This document shows positions 1 to 8,492 of a DNA stretch of 64,000 bases, piece by piece. The notes under the pieces were generated by a model that saw nothing but the letters and a program-made list of their open reading frames with translations, did not search any database and was not told where the DNA came from. The first letter of the stretch is position 1, and each line of letters begins with the position of its first letter. Position numbers and translations under genes: made by a program. Origin of the DNA: CAKVON01 sp902475665 (GTDB lineage Bacteria; Actinomycetota; Coriobacteriia; Coriobacteriales; Atopobiaceae); the NCBI GenBank assembly GCA_036321795.1, contig JAWQCY010000002.1, positions 1 through 64,000 of the forward strand, read 5' to 3'.

Positions 1-98
1 GGGGGGGGGGGGTGTGGGGGCCCCCCCACCCCCCCGCCCTCGCGCCCCTGACAAAAACCCCCGGGGGGGGGGGGGGGGGGGGGGGGCCCCCCCCCCCC
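1..98. repeat. Poly-G/poly-C low-complexity end, probable artefact
   Basis: The first 98 bases are almost only G and C homopolymers, including 24 G at 63-86 followed directly by 12 C at 87-98. Ordinary sequence begins at 99. Nothing comparable occurs elsewhere in the window. Long G runs at a contig edge are typical of sequencing or assembly error, so I do not read biology into it. Bases 99-159 are short normal sequence downstream of ffh with no recognisable gene. Confidence 0.8.
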
Positions 99-159
99 TT
101 CTCGTATAAGGCAAATATGTTTTCTCCGCAACTCGATGGCGAGCCGAACGTGCCAGTGG

Positions 160-1542
160 CTAGAAACGCATCTTACGCGGGTCGATGCCCATGCCCTGCA
201 TCATCGAGCGCATGGCGCGCTTGTTGCCACGACCGCCCGTGCTCGAGGCCATGGCACGGACCCTACCCATCATCTTGTTCATCTCGCCCCACTGCTTCAT
301 CAGGGCGTTTACCTCCTGGACCGAGCGGCCCGAGCCTTTGGCGATACGACGGCGGCGCTGGCCGTTGATGATCTTGGGCTTGGCGCGCTCTTCCTTCGTC
401 ATGGAGTGGATGATCGCCTCAATGCGCGTGAGGGCGGTGTCATCGATGCCGGCAGCCTTGTTCTGGGAGATGGCGCGCTCGACACCGGGAATCATGGACG
501 CGATCTTTGACAGGCCGCCCATCTTTCGAATCTGCTGCATCTGGGAGAGCATGTCGTCCATCGTGAAGCCCTCGCGCAGCATGCGCTCGGCGGCCGCGGC
601 CTGCTCCTCGGTGGCAGCCTGCTGCGCCTGCTCGATGATGCCATAGACGTCACCCATGCCAAGGATGCGCTTTGCCATGCGGTCGGGATGGAAGACTTCG
701 AGCGAATCGGGCTTCTCGCCCATCGAGACGAACTTTATGGGCTTGCCGGTGACGGCACGGACCGAGAGGGCGCCGCCGCCACGGGCGTCGCCGTCAAGCT
801 TGGACATGATGACGCCGTCGAAGTCGGTCCGGTCGGCGAACTCGGACACGACGTTGACGATGTCCTGACCGGTCATGGCATCGACGACCATGAGGACCTG
901 GTCGGGCTTGACGGCAGCCTTGATGTCGACTGCCTCCTGCATCATCTGCTCGTCGATCTGCAGGCGTCCCGCGGTATCGACGATGACGACGTCGCGCATG
1001 TGGTCGACAGCCTCGCGAATGGATGCCTTGGCAATATCGACTGGGTGCTGGCCGTCGCCGCGAAACACCGGGACGCCGATCTCGGTGCCCAGAGTCTCGA
1101 GCTGGTCGGCAGCTGCGGGTCGATAGGTGTCGCAGGCGGCCAGAAGCGGGCTGTGGCCCTTCTTCTTCAGCAGGTTGGCGAGCTTGACCGCCGCGGTCGT
1201 CTTGCCCGAACCCTGCAGGCCCACGAGCATGATGACGTTGGGCGTACGGTTTTGCATCAGCACGAGCTTGGACTCGGTGGAGCCGAGAAGCTCGGTGAGC
1301 TCGTCGAGGACGATGGCGACCACGTTCTGCGCGGGCGTCAGCGAATCGAGCACCTCGGACGTGAGGCACTTCTCCTTACAGGACGCGACGAACTGCTTTA
1401 CGACACGGAAGTTGACGTCTGCCTCGAGAAGGGCCATGCGAATCTCGCGCATCGCGAGGGTGATGTCCTCCTCGGTGAGACGACCCTTGCCCCGAAGCTT
1501 GTCAAAGGTGTCCTGGAGGCGGTCGGAGAGGTTGTTGAACAT
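160..1542 (-). CDS. ffh: Signal recognition particle protein Ffh (SRP54)
   Basis: 460 aa, the usual Ffh length. This SRP GTPase binds 4.5S RNA and signal sequences of nascent membrane and secreted proteins and docks with FtsY. Visible parts: N domain (about 1-95); G domain with P-loop GLQGSGKT (108-115), DTYRP (138-142), DTAGR (189-193) and SKLDGDARGGG (247-257); and a C-terminal methionine-rich M domain rich in MxxM and MxxMM patterns, with a basic RRRRIAKGSG segment that contacts RNA in the family. It is the last gene of the minus-strand super-operon, starting 3 nt after the ftsY stop. Expected downstream genes such as rpsP cannot be seen because the window ends. Confidence 0.97.
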   Translation of the reverse strand: MFNNLSDRLQDTFDKLRGKGRLTEEDITLAMREIRMALLEADVNFRVVKQFVASCKEKCLTSEVLDSLTPAQNVVAIVLDELTELLGSTESKLVLMQNRTPNVIMLVGLQGSGKTTAAVKLANLLKKKGHSPLLAACDTYRPAAADQLETLGTEIGVPVFRGDGQHPVDIAKASIREAVDHMRDVVIVDTAGRLQIDEQMMQEAVDIKAAVKPDQVLMVVDAMTGQDIVNVVSEFADRTDFDGVIMSKLDGDARGGGALSVRAVTGKPIKFVSMGEKPDSLEVFHPDRMAKRILGMGDVYGIIEQAQQAATEEQAAAAERMLREGFTMDDMLSQMQQIRKMGGLSKIASMIPGVERAISQNKAAGIDDTALTRIEAIIHSMTKEERAKPKIINGQRRRRIAKGSGRSVQEVNALMKQWGEMNKMMGRVRAMASSTGGRGNKRAMRSMMQGMGIDPRKMRF

Positions 1543-1545
1543 CGG

Positions 1546-2451
1546 TTAGATCCCTTCGGTATCGCCCACGAGGGCCTCGCAGAAGGACTCAGCATCGAAG
1601 ACCTGCAGGTCCTCGATGCCCTCCCCCACGCCGATTCGAAAGATGGGCAGGTTGAGCTGGCTGGAAATGGCAACGGCGATGCCGCCCTTGGCGGTGCCGT
1701 CGAGCTTGGTGACGATGAGGCCGTCGATGTCCAGGGAGTCGTTGAACTCCTTCGCCTGGGCGAGGCCGTTCTGGCCGGTGGTCGCGTCGATCACGAGAAC
1801 GACGGTGACCGGCATCGCGGAACGCTTGCGAGTGACATTGACCACCTTGGCAAGCTCGCGCATGAGGTCCGAGGAGGTGTGGAGGCGACCTGCGGTGTCG
1901 ATAAGGACGAGGTCGGCCCCGTCCGCCTCGGCGCGCTCGATGACGTCATAGCAGACGCTGGCGGGGTCGGCGCCGCGCTCGCGGGTGACGACCTCGACGC
2001 CGGCACGCTCACCCCAGACCTGAAGCTGCTCGATTGCGGCGGCGCGGAAGGTGTCCGCACCGCCGATGAGCACGCCGGTGCCCTGCGTGCGGGCGCGACC
2101 GGCCAGCTTGCCGACCGTGGTGGTCTTGCCCGCGCCGTTGATGCCGACGAACAGGACGCAACTCGGAACGTCGTCGAACGGGTCGCGCCCAGGTGTCGGG
2201 AACACCTGGGCGAGCCTCTTGGCGAGCGCGCCCTTGAGCTGCTCGGCGGTGCGCAGGTTCTCGCGGGCGGCCTGCTCGCGCAAATCGTCGGTCACGCGCA
2301 TCGCGACCTCGGCGCCCATGTCACCCATTACGAGCGTGTCCTCGAGATCCTCCCAGAAGCCCTCGTCAACCTCGCCGCCCATGTAGAAGATCTCGTTGAG
2401 CGCCTCACGAGTGCGCTCGAGGCCTCGCCTGAGGCTGTCGGTAAATCCCAT
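1546..2451 (-). CDS. ftsY: SRP receptor GTPase FtsY, short form
   Basis: 301 aa. FtsY is the membrane-associated receptor for Ffh-ribosome complexes. Motifs: FVGINGAGKTT (101-111), DTFRAAA (133-139), DTAGR (185-189), TKLDGTAKGG (248-257). The long acidic N-terminal A domain of enterobacterial FtsY is absent; the protein opens with a basic/hydrophobic helix (about 1-22) and goes straight into the N domain, as in many Gram-positive FtsY. Membrane targeting by that helix is inference. Its ATG shares one base with the smc TAA stop (TAATG), so translational coupling with smc is likely. Confidence 0.96.
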   Translation of the reverse strand: MGFTDSLRRGLERTREALNEIFYMGGEVDEGFWEDLEDTLVMGDMGAEVAMRVTDDLREQAARENLRTAEQLKGALAKRLAQVFPTPGRDPFDDVPSCVLFVGINGAGKTTTVGKLAGRARTQGTGVLIGGADTFRAAAIEQLQVWGERAGVEVVTRERGADPASVCYDVIERAEADGADLVLIDTAGRLHTSSDLMRELAKVVNVTRKRSAMPVTVVLVIDATTGQNGLAQAKEFNDSLDIDGLIVTKLDGTAKGGIAVAISSQLNLPIFRIGVGEGIEDLQVFDAESFCEALVGDTEGI

Positions 2452-5400
2452 TAAGCGTCAACCACCTTTCCGGTTGCACGGTCGAGTCGCTGCGAGACGA
2501 CGTGGCTCACGCCGTCCGCCTGCATCGACACGCCGTAGAGGACGTCGGCCTGCTCCATCGTCCTTCTCTGGTGGGAGATGACGATGAGCTGCGTGGACTG
2601 CTTGAGATGCTCGATGGCACCAAGGAGCTTGTCGAGGTTGGAGTCGTCGAGCGCGGCCTCCACCTCGTCGAATACGTAGAAGGGCACGGTACGGGTCCTA
2701 TAGACGGCGAAGAGAAGTGCCAGTGCCGTCAGGGACTTCTCGCCACCGGACATGAGCGTCATCTTGGACAGGCGCTTGCCACGAGGCTGGGCGACAATCT
2801 CGATGCCGGTCTCGGCGAGATGGTCGGGGTCGGTCATCTCGAGGTGGGCCTTGCCGCCCGGGAACAGCATCGAGAACACCTCCTCGAAGTTCGAGTTGAC
2901 CTTGTCGAAGGTGACCAGGAACTGCCTGCGCATCTTGCGATCGATGGCAGCGGTGATCTTGACGAGGGCCCCGCGGGCGCTCTCGAGGTCGGCAACCTGC
3001 TCGCCGATATAATCCGCACGGCGCTTGAGCTGCTCGTACTCGTCCATGGCGACCTGGTTTACGGGACCGATGTCGGCAAGCTGACGCTTGAGGCTGGCGA
3101 CCTCGCGCTCGTCGGCGTCGCGGTCGGCGGGCTCGGGCAGCGCAAGCGCATCCTCGAGCGTGTAGGCTCCGTCGGCAACGATCGCCTGGATCTTGGTCTC
3201 GACCTGCACCTCGAGCCTTCCGGCGGCAACCTTGACGTCGGCCGTCGAGGCTTGGGCGGCCTCGTAGGCGGACTGGGCGTCGGCCACCTGGGCCTTGGCG
3301 TCGCCAATCGTCTTCTTGAGGGAGTCGGAATCGGCCTCGGCGAGGCTCGCACGGTCGCGCAGGCGCTCCGCCCAGGCGGTGGCGGTCGTTTGGATGGCGT
3401 CATATCGCTCGTGGAGCGGGTCGACACGGAGCCTCAGCACCTCGAGCGAGCGGGAGCTGCGCTCGATGGCGGCAACACGCCCCTCGAGGTCGGACAGGCG
3501 AGAGGAGAGCTCGCGGCTGCGGGACTCAAGGTGGCTGCGACGCTCGCGGGTAGTGACGAACTCGAGCCTGGCCTCGGCGAGCTTGGCTGCCGCCTTGGAC
3601 TCTGCCTCGGTCTGCTCGGAACGAAGCGCCTCGAGCTCTGCCACCCTCTCCGAGATGGACGCGACCTTCGCCTTGGCGTCCTCGGATGCCTTGAGGTGGG
3701 CGTCGAGCTTGGGTTTGGCCTCACGGGCCTTCTCGCCCGCGGCGGCACGCCTCTTTGCAACCTGGGCGCGCTCGCTCTCGGCCTGGTTGCGCTGGGCCTC
3801 CAGGCGGCCGATCTCGGAGGTGACCGAGGACAGCTCGCCGCGCAAGCGTGCGAGGTCGCCCTTCGCGCGGTCGGCCTCGTCGCGCTCGCCGGACAGGGCC
3901 CTGCGGGCCGCAGCCACCCGGGACTGCGCTTCGGAGAGGGTCCTCTCGATGTTGGGCATCCCGTCCTCAAGCGAGCGGATGCGACGCTTGCGCTCCAGGG
4001 CGCCGGTCTCGGCACCGGCGGGCGTGCCCACAACGCAACGGCCGTCGGGCAGAACGGTGGCGCCATCACGGGAGACGAACGTAAGGCCGGGGTTGGCGAC
4101 ATGCGCCTCGACGGCGGAGACAACATCGTCCACGAGGGCGACGTCGCCGAGAAGCGCCTCGACCAGGCCGCAGGCGTCCTCGGGGACGTCCAGGTGGTCG
4201 ACGAGCATGTCGTGGCCCACGGCGCTCGGACGATTCACGTGAGCGGCACGGGAGACGACGGTCGCCTGGCCGGATTTGCCCGAGGCGCCGACGGCAACGT
4301 CGGCAACGGTCGCCTGCGCGTCGGCGTCGGCAACGACAAGTGCGGAGAGGTCCTCGCCAAGGAGCCGCTCGACGAGCGCCTCGAGCTCGGCGGGCGCCTC
4401 GATGAGGTCACCGAGCCGGCAGCCGATAAGGCCGGAGGCCTTGGGGTCGGAGGCCACGCTTGCCACGAGCGGGCTGGATGCCTCGACGGAGGAGTCGACG
4501 GAGCGCAGGGCCGCAAGGGACGCCTTTGCCTCGGAGGAGGCCTTGCGGGCCTTGTCCTCGGCGGAGGATGCCTCGTGCAGGTCACGCTTGCACTGAGAGA
4601 TGGCCTTCGCCGCGCGCTCGGCGGCGACCGAGGCGGACGAGATGCTCTTCTCGATATCGGCCTTGCGGTCGCGACGCTCGGCAAGCGCCTCCTCGCAGGT
4701 CGCCACGGTCTCGTCGAGCTGGGCGATGCGGCTCTCGAACATCGAGTCCTCGACCTCGGCGTTGCTGACCTGCTCCTTGAGGCGCACGTAGGCGAGCGTC
4801 TCCTGGTCGCAGGTGCGTTGGGCGGCACGCTGGTCCGCGTTGAGCTGGGCGATGGAGCCCTCGGTCTCGCGGAGGGCGTCGCGCGCGGCGACGGCTGCGG
4901 GGCCAAGCTCGGCGACATCGGCGGAGAGCTGGTCGAACTTGGCCTTGGAGGCGTCAAGCTCCGACGTGGCCCGATCGAGCTCGGAGGCTGCCTCGGAACG
5001 CTGGCGCTCCAGGGTGGACAGGCTCATCCGCATCTCGGAGAGCTTGTCGACCATGTTCTTGCCCTTCTCCTCCAGAAGGCGCATGTCGGAGTCGATGCGG
5101 CCGAGGGCGTCCTGCATGCGTCGGCGCTGCTCGCCGAGGTCACCGACGAACAGGCCCTTCTGCTCGAGCATCGACTGGAGCTTCTCGAGCTCGCGCTTCT
5201 TCTCGTCAAGGCGATATCGGGCGAGCTCGAGCTCCGCGTCGGACTCCTTGCCGCGGACGGTGAGGTCATTCCACTCGCGCTGGAGGGCGCGCAGGTCGTC
5301 GACGGCCAGGGTCGTGGTGAGCTCGGAAAGCCTGCTGGAGATGTCGTTGGCGCGCTTGGCCTTGTTGACCTGGCGCTCGAGCGGACGAAGCTGGCGCGAG

Positions 5401-5993
5401 ATCTCGCGGGAGATGTCCTTGGCGCGACGCAGGTTCTCGTCCATGCTCTTGAGCTTGCGAAGCGAGCGCTCCTTGCGGCGGCGATGCTTGGAGATGCCCG
5501 CGGCCTCCTCGATGAGCTCGCGACGCTCCTCGGGGCGGCTCTGCAGGATGGAGTCGAGCTTGCCCTGCGAGATGATCGAGTGGGTCTCCTTGCCGAGACC
5601 GGAGTCGTGCAGGATGTCCTGGATGTCCATCAGGCGGGCGGGCGCGCCGTTGATGAGGTACTCGGACTCACCCGAACGGTACATCCTGCGCGTGACGCCG
5701 ACCTCGTCGAAGTCGACCGGCAGGGTGTGGTCGGAGTTGTCGAGCACGAGGGTGACCTCAGCCACGCCGACCGGCTGTCGCGCGGAGGAACCAGAGAAGA
5801 TGACGTCCTCCATGGCCTGGCCGCGCAGCATGCGCGCGCTCTGCTCGCCCAAGACCCAAAGGATCGAGTCCGAGACGTTGGACTTGCCGGAACCGTTGGG
5901 GCCGACGACCACGGTCAGGCCGGGGTCGAAGACCATGTGGGTCCTGTCCGCAAAGGACTTGAAGCCCTTGAGCGTGAGTGACTTCAGATACAC
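2451..5993 (-). CDS. smc: Chromosome partition protein SMC
   Basis: 1180 aa, the normal length for bacterial SMC. It is an ABC-type ATPase that loads with ScpAB and condenses and segregates the chromosome. Walker A GPNGSGKSN is at 31-39. Two long coiled coils (about 170-490 and 660-1000) flank a hinge containing GLIGCRLGDLIEAP. The ABC signature LMSGGEKSL and Walker B FYVFDEVEAALDD lie near the C terminus. I chose the GTG at 5993 (VYLKSLTLKGFKSF) because it gives the exact family N terminus and has AGAAGGGG upstream inside the end of rnc, 4 nt after the rnc stop. The frame stays open upstream of this codon but that extension looks like shadow coding. Confidence 0.96.
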   Translation of the reverse strand: MYLKSLTLKGFKSFADRTHMVFDPGLTVVVGPNGSGKSNVSDSILWVLGEQSARMLRGQAMEDVIFSGSSARQPVGVAEVTLVLDNSDHTLPVDFDEVGVTRRMYRSGESEYLINGAPARLMDIQDILHDSGLGKETHSIISQGKLDSILQSRPEERRELIEEAAGISKHRRRKERSLRKLKSMDENLRRAKDISREISRQLRPLERQVNKAKRANDISSRLSELTTTLAVDDLRALQREWNDLTVRGKESDAELELARYRLDEKKRELEKLQSMLEQKGLFVGDLGEQRRRMQDALGRIDSDMRLLEEKGKNMVDKLSEMRMSLSTLERQRSEAASELDRATSELDASKAKFDQLSADVAELGPAAVAARDALRETEGSIAQLNADQRAAQRTCDQETLAYVRLKEQVSNAEVEDSMFESRIAQLDETVATCEEALAERRDRKADIEKSISSASVAAERAAKAISQCKRDLHEASSAEDKARKASSEAKASLAALRSVDSSVEASSPLVASVASDPKASGLIGCRLGDLIEAPAELEALVERLLGEDLSALVVADADAQATVADVAVGASGKSGQATVVSRAAHVNRPSAVGHDMLVDHLDVPEDACGLVEALLGDVALVDDVVSAVEAHVANPGLTFVSRDGATVLPDGRCVVGTPAGAETGALERKRRIRSLEDGMPNIERTLSEAQSRVAAARRALSGERDEADRAKGDLARLRGELSSVTSEIGRLEAQRNQAESERAQVAKRRAAAGEKAREAKPKLDAHLKASEDAKAKVASISERVAELEALRSEQTEAESKAAAKLAEARLEFVTTRERRSHLESRSRELSSRLSDLEGRVAAIERSSRSLEVLRLRVDPLHERYDAIQTTATAWAERLRDRASLAEADSDSLKKTIGDAKAQVADAQSAYEAAQASTADVKVAAGRLEVQVETKIQAIVADGAYTLEDALALPEPADRDADEREVASLKRQLADIGPVNQVAMDEYEQLKRRADYIGEQVADLESARGALVKITAAIDRKMRRQFLVTFDKVNSNFEEVFSMLFPGGKAHLEMTDPDHLAETGIEIVAQPRGKRLSKMTLMSGGEKSLTALALLFAVYRTRTVPFYVFDEVEAALDDSNLDKLLGAIEHLKQSTQLIVISHQRRTMEQADVLYGVSMQADGVSHVVSQRLDRATGKVVDA

Positions 5994-5997
5994 CTGG

Positions 5998-6717
5998 CTA
6001 CCCCTTCTTGGCAGCGTTCTTCTCGCCAGCCGTAAGCACCTCGAGGGCAGCCTCGGCCGCCGCGGTCTCGGCAAGCTTCTTGGAGTGGCCGGACCCCTCG
6101 GCGATGCGCTTGCCGTCGAGAAGGACGGCGCAGGTGAAGGTCGGCATGTGGGCCGGGCCGGACTGGCCGACGAGCTCGTAGGTCGGCGCTCGCTTGACCC
6201 TGCGCTGCGTGACCTCCTGCAGGCGCGACTTGGCGTTCTCGGAGGTGTGCTCGAGGTCGCGCGAGACGTACGGGCCGAGCGTACGCACGACGAGGGCGTG
6301 GGCCACGTCGAAGCCGGCGTCGAGGTACAGTGCGCCCACGACGGACTCGTAGACGTTCTCGAGGGCGGAGTGCATGCCGCGCGCGTCGGTGCCCAACTCG
6401 GACTCGCCGAAGGTGATGCACTCGCCGAGGCCCATGTCCTCGGCCACGCGCGAGAGCATCGCGCCGGAGACCAGCGCGATCTTGATCTTGGTGAGCTGGC
6501 CCTCGTCCATGTCGGGATAGCGGCCGAACAGGTCGGTCGCGACCATGGCGCCCAGGATCGAGTCACCCAAAAACTCGAGGCGCTCGTAGGAGCGCGCGAC
6601 GGGCTGTCCCTCGACCGCCGAGGGGTGCGTCAACGCACTGCGGATGAGGCCCTTGTCGTGAAACTCGTAACCGAGGATCTTCTCGGCATTGTCGATGCGG
6701 GAAAAAGCCAATGACAT
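5998..6717 (-). CDS. rnc: Ribonuclease III
   Basis: 239 aa. Endonuclease that cuts double-stranded RNA in rRNA precursors and mRNAs. The RNase III signature ERLEFLGDSILG is near residue 45, with the second acidic cluster ENVYESVVGALYLD near 118. A C-terminal double-stranded-RNA-binding domain starts around 160 and ends with basic and alanine-rich residues. It lies between acpP (3 nt before its start) and smc (4 nt after its stop), the order acpP-rnc-smc-ftsY found in Bacillus and relatives, so it is surely co-transcribed with them. Confidence 0.96.
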   Translation of the reverse strand: MSLAFSRIDNAEKILGYEFHDKGLIRSALTHPSAVEGQPVARSYERLEFLGDSILGAMVATDLFGRYPDMDEGQLTKIKIALVSGAMLSRVAEDMGLGECITFGESELGTDARGMHSALENVYESVVGALYLDAGFDVAHALVVRTLGPYVSRDLEHTSENAKSRLQEVTQRRVKRAPTYELVGQSGPAHMPTFTCAVLLDGKRIAEGSGHSKKLAETAAAEAALEVLTAGEKNAAKKG

Positions 6718-6720
6718 CGC

Positions 6721-6957
6721 CTACTGAGCGGCGGCGATGGCATCCACCGCGTCGTGGACGGAGCCGATGGAGGCAAGAACGTCGTCGTCGAGGGTGAGGC
6801 CGAACTCGTCCTCCAGGGCAGTAACGAGCTCGAGCTTGTCGAAGGAATCGGCGTTGAGGTCGTCGAAGGTGGTGTCCTCGGTGACGTCGGCAACCTCGGC
6901 GTCGAGGGTGTCGCAGACCAGGGCGATGATCTTCTCAAGGATGGCAGCGCGGTCCAT
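6721..6957 (-). CDS. acpP: Acyl carrier protein
   Basis: 78 aa, acidic and helical. It carries growing fatty acyl chains on a 4'-phosphopantetheine arm attached to serine 38. The attachment site reads NADSFDKLEL (35-44), so the canonical DSL is DSF here, with phenylalanine after the modified serine. The rest is typical (DLNADSFDKLELV, then EDEFGLTLDDD). It is followed 3 nt later by rnc and preceded by plsX with a 90-nt gap. PlsX and ACP act together in phospholipid priming. ATG start with GAAAGGAGC upstream. Confidence 0.95.
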   Translation of the reverse strand: MDRAAILEKIIALVCDTLDAEVADVTEDTTFDDLNADSFDKLELVTALEDEFGLTLDDDVLASIGSVHDAVDAIAAAQ

Positions 6958-6991
6958 GTGCGCTCCTTTCGCTAATGTCTTCTCATGACGA

Positions 6992-7013
6992 GGGGTGGCC
7001 GTATGACCACCCC
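6992..7013. other. Inverted repeat between plsX and acpP
   Basis: GGGGTGG (6992-6998) and CCACCCC (7007-7013) form a perfect 7-bp stem with an 8-nt loop in the 90-nt plsX-acpP gap. No T-run follows on either strand, so it is not a convincing intrinsic terminator. It could be an mRNA-stabilising or processing hairpin that raises acpP expression relative to plsX; that role is inference. Confidence 0.4.
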
Positions 7014-7047
7014 ACGCATACTCATTTGATTGTACCCGTACGACAGG

Positions 7048-8031
7048 CTACGCGACGTCGTCGGCAATCTTTGCCACGAGGCCATCGCGAACGAATCGGG
7101 CGGTGGTGAGGGTGGCGTCCCTCACGTCGTCGACGCTGGTCGCGCCGTGGCCGATGACCACAGGCGCCTTGAGTCCAAGAAGAATCGCGCCGCCGGTGCC
7201 GCCGGAGGACAGCTCGCTCGCGACCTGCTTGATGGCGGGCTTGAGCAGGCCCGCGCCCAGGGCGAAGCGCTTGGAGGAGGCAGCGGCCTCCTTGATGCGC
7301 GTGACGAGGAACTTGGCGGTGCCCTCGAGCGACTTGAGCGCGACGTTTCCGGTGAAGCCATCGCACACGATGACGTCGTAGTCACCCTTGAGCAGGTCAC
7401 AGCCCTCGCAGTTGCCAACGAAGGTCGGGCAGGACTCGGCCAGGGCCTCGTGGAACGAGACGACGGTCTCGGAGCCCTTGGCGTCCTCGGTGCCATTGGA
7501 GAGAAGGGCGACGCTCGGCTCGATGGTGCCGAAGATCACGCGCGCGTAGGCGGAGCCCATCTTCGCGAACTGGACGATCATCTCGGGACGGCAGTCGGCG
7601 TTGGCACCGATGTCGAGCACGATGCTCCTGCGCCCCGACAGGCTCGGGAACGGGAAGGCGATCGCGGGGCGCTTGATGCCACGAAGCCTGCCCACGTTGA
7701 GCGTGGCGGCCGTCAGCACCGCGCCGGTGGAGCCTGCCGAGAAGAACCCGTCGGCATCGCCATGGCGCACGGCAAGGCAGCCCTGGACGATGCTGGAATC
7801 GCGCTTGGAGCGCACCGCGTCGGTCGGGTGCTCACCCATGCCGATGACCTCAGTGGTCACCAGCGCACGGGCTCGGTCATGGGACGCGCAGAACGGGACG
7901 ACCACGTCCTCGTCCCCCGCGACGAGGACCGTGAGGTCGGAATCGGCGGCGAGCGCCTGGGCGATTCCCTCGAGCACGACCTCCGGACGCTCGTCTCCGC
8001 CCATGGCGTCGACGCATACGGTTGTCGTCAT
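7048..8031 (-). CDS. plsX: Phosphate acyltransferase PlsX
   Basis: 327 aa. Converts acyl-ACP to acyl-phosphate, the first committed step of phosphatidic-acid synthesis with PlsY. The N-terminal CVDAMGGDERPE is the family hallmark (MGGD). SNGTEDAKG, CDGFTGNVALKS and GGAILLG further in are also typical. I chose the ATG at 8031 (MTTTVCVDAMGGD) because GAGAGGTAGCC lies directly before it and it matches the family start; an in-frame extension upstream runs through the rpmF terminator and is rejected. It precedes acpP. The terminator at 8081-8112 separates it from rpmF, so plsX may rely on read-through or its own weak promoter. Confidence 0.95.
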   Translation of the reverse strand: MTTTVCVDAMGGDERPEVVLEGIAQALAADSDLTVLVAGDEDVVVPFCASHDRARALVTTEVIGMGEHPTDAVRSKRDSSIVQGCLAVRHGDADGFFSAGSTGAVLTAATLNVGRLRGIKRPAIAFPFPSLSGRRSIVLDIGANADCRPEMIVQFAKMGSAYARVIFGTIEPSVALLSNGTEDAKGSETVVSFHEALAESCPTFVGNCEGCDLLKGDYDVIVCDGFTGNVALKSLEGTAKFLVTRIKEAAASSKRFALGAGLLKPAIKQVASELSSGGTGGAILLGLKAPVVIGHGATSVDDVRDATLTTARFVRDGLVAKIADDVA

Positions 8032-8080
8032 GGCTACCTCTCTTTCTGGCGCCAGATGCGGCGCCACGAGTCTATGCGGC

Positions 8081-8112
8081 AAAAAAGAGGCCGGCCCAGA
8101 AGGGCCGGCCTC
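8081..8112 (-). terminator. Strong intrinsic terminator after rpmF
   Basis: Perfect 11-bp stem: GAGGCCGGCCC (8087-8097) pairs with GGGCCGGCCTC (8102-8112) around a 4-nt loop. On the minus strand the stem is followed directly by six T (8086-8081). It lies between rpmF and plsX inside an otherwise continuous gene string, so rpmF transcripts should mostly stop here. Confidence 0.9.
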
Positions 8113-8135
8113 CCGGGCCGAACACATTGTCACTT

Positions 8136-8315
8136 CTACTCGGTGACGATGACCTCGCGGTCCTTGTAGAAGCCACAGTTGGGGCACACGTGGTGCGGAA
8201 GCTTCACGGCACCGCACTGGGGGCACGTGGAACGCGCGGGCGCGGCGAGCTTGCTGTTGGCCGAACGGCGAGTGTGCGTAGCGCCGCGACCCTTCTTCTG
8301 CTTGGGAACTGCCAT
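8136..8315 (-). CDS. rpmF: 50S ribosomal protein L32, zinc-ribbon type
   Basis: 59 aa. Basic N terminus MAVPKQKKGR and a zinc ribbon with CPQC (31-34) and CPNC (44-47), the zinc-binding form of L32 (the C- form lacks these cysteines). The second of two adjacent ATGs is chosen because it gives the family N terminus and a 6-nt spacing from AAGGAG. yceD upstream and plsX downstream are the classic neighbours. A structured 177-nt upstream gap and a strong terminator downstream suggest separately tuned expression. Confidence 0.96.
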   Translation of the reverse strand: MAVPKQKKGRGATHTRRSANSKLAAPARSTCPQCGAVKLPHHVCPNCGFYKDREVIVTE

Positions 8316-8452
8316 CATTGACTCCTTAACGTCCTTGAAGAGGCGAGCTCGTGCCCGCATCAATCACAAGCGTAGATAGTAGCACAGAAATGCCTTGGCT
8401 TGCACCCCTGCGCAACAAGGTCTAATTGTCCACATTTCCAGCGGATTGTGAA

Positions 8453-8492
8453 GGGGAAATCCGGTGAAGACACCCTATTTCCCCACACGGGG
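8453..8492 (-). promoter_or_regulatory. Alternative hairpins in the yceD-rpmF gap
   Basis: GGGGAAAT (8453-8460) pairs with ATTTCCCC (8477-8484); inside lies a second stem GGTG (8463-8466)/CACC (8471-8474) with loop AAGA. Together they form one long interrupted hairpin. CCCC at 8481-8484 can instead pair with GGGG at 8489-8492, immediately after the yceD stop. The two folds are mutually exclusive. No T-run follows. It could be an atypical attenuator, a processing site or an L32-responsive element upstream of rpmF; the function is not known. Confidence 0.45.

Noticed and set aside
2502..5981. 1159-codon open frame antisense to smc, and other long antisense frames over recG, priA, murC and murF
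   Set aside because: High-GC codon bias on the real gene leaves the opposite strand open; the translations have no motifs and are repetitive Leu/Gly/Glu/Val sequence.
5994..6566. N-terminal extension of SMC upstream of 5993
   Set aside because: It reads through rnc in another frame and has the Arg/Ser/Pro/Thr composition of a shadow; the GTG at 5993 gives the exact family start.
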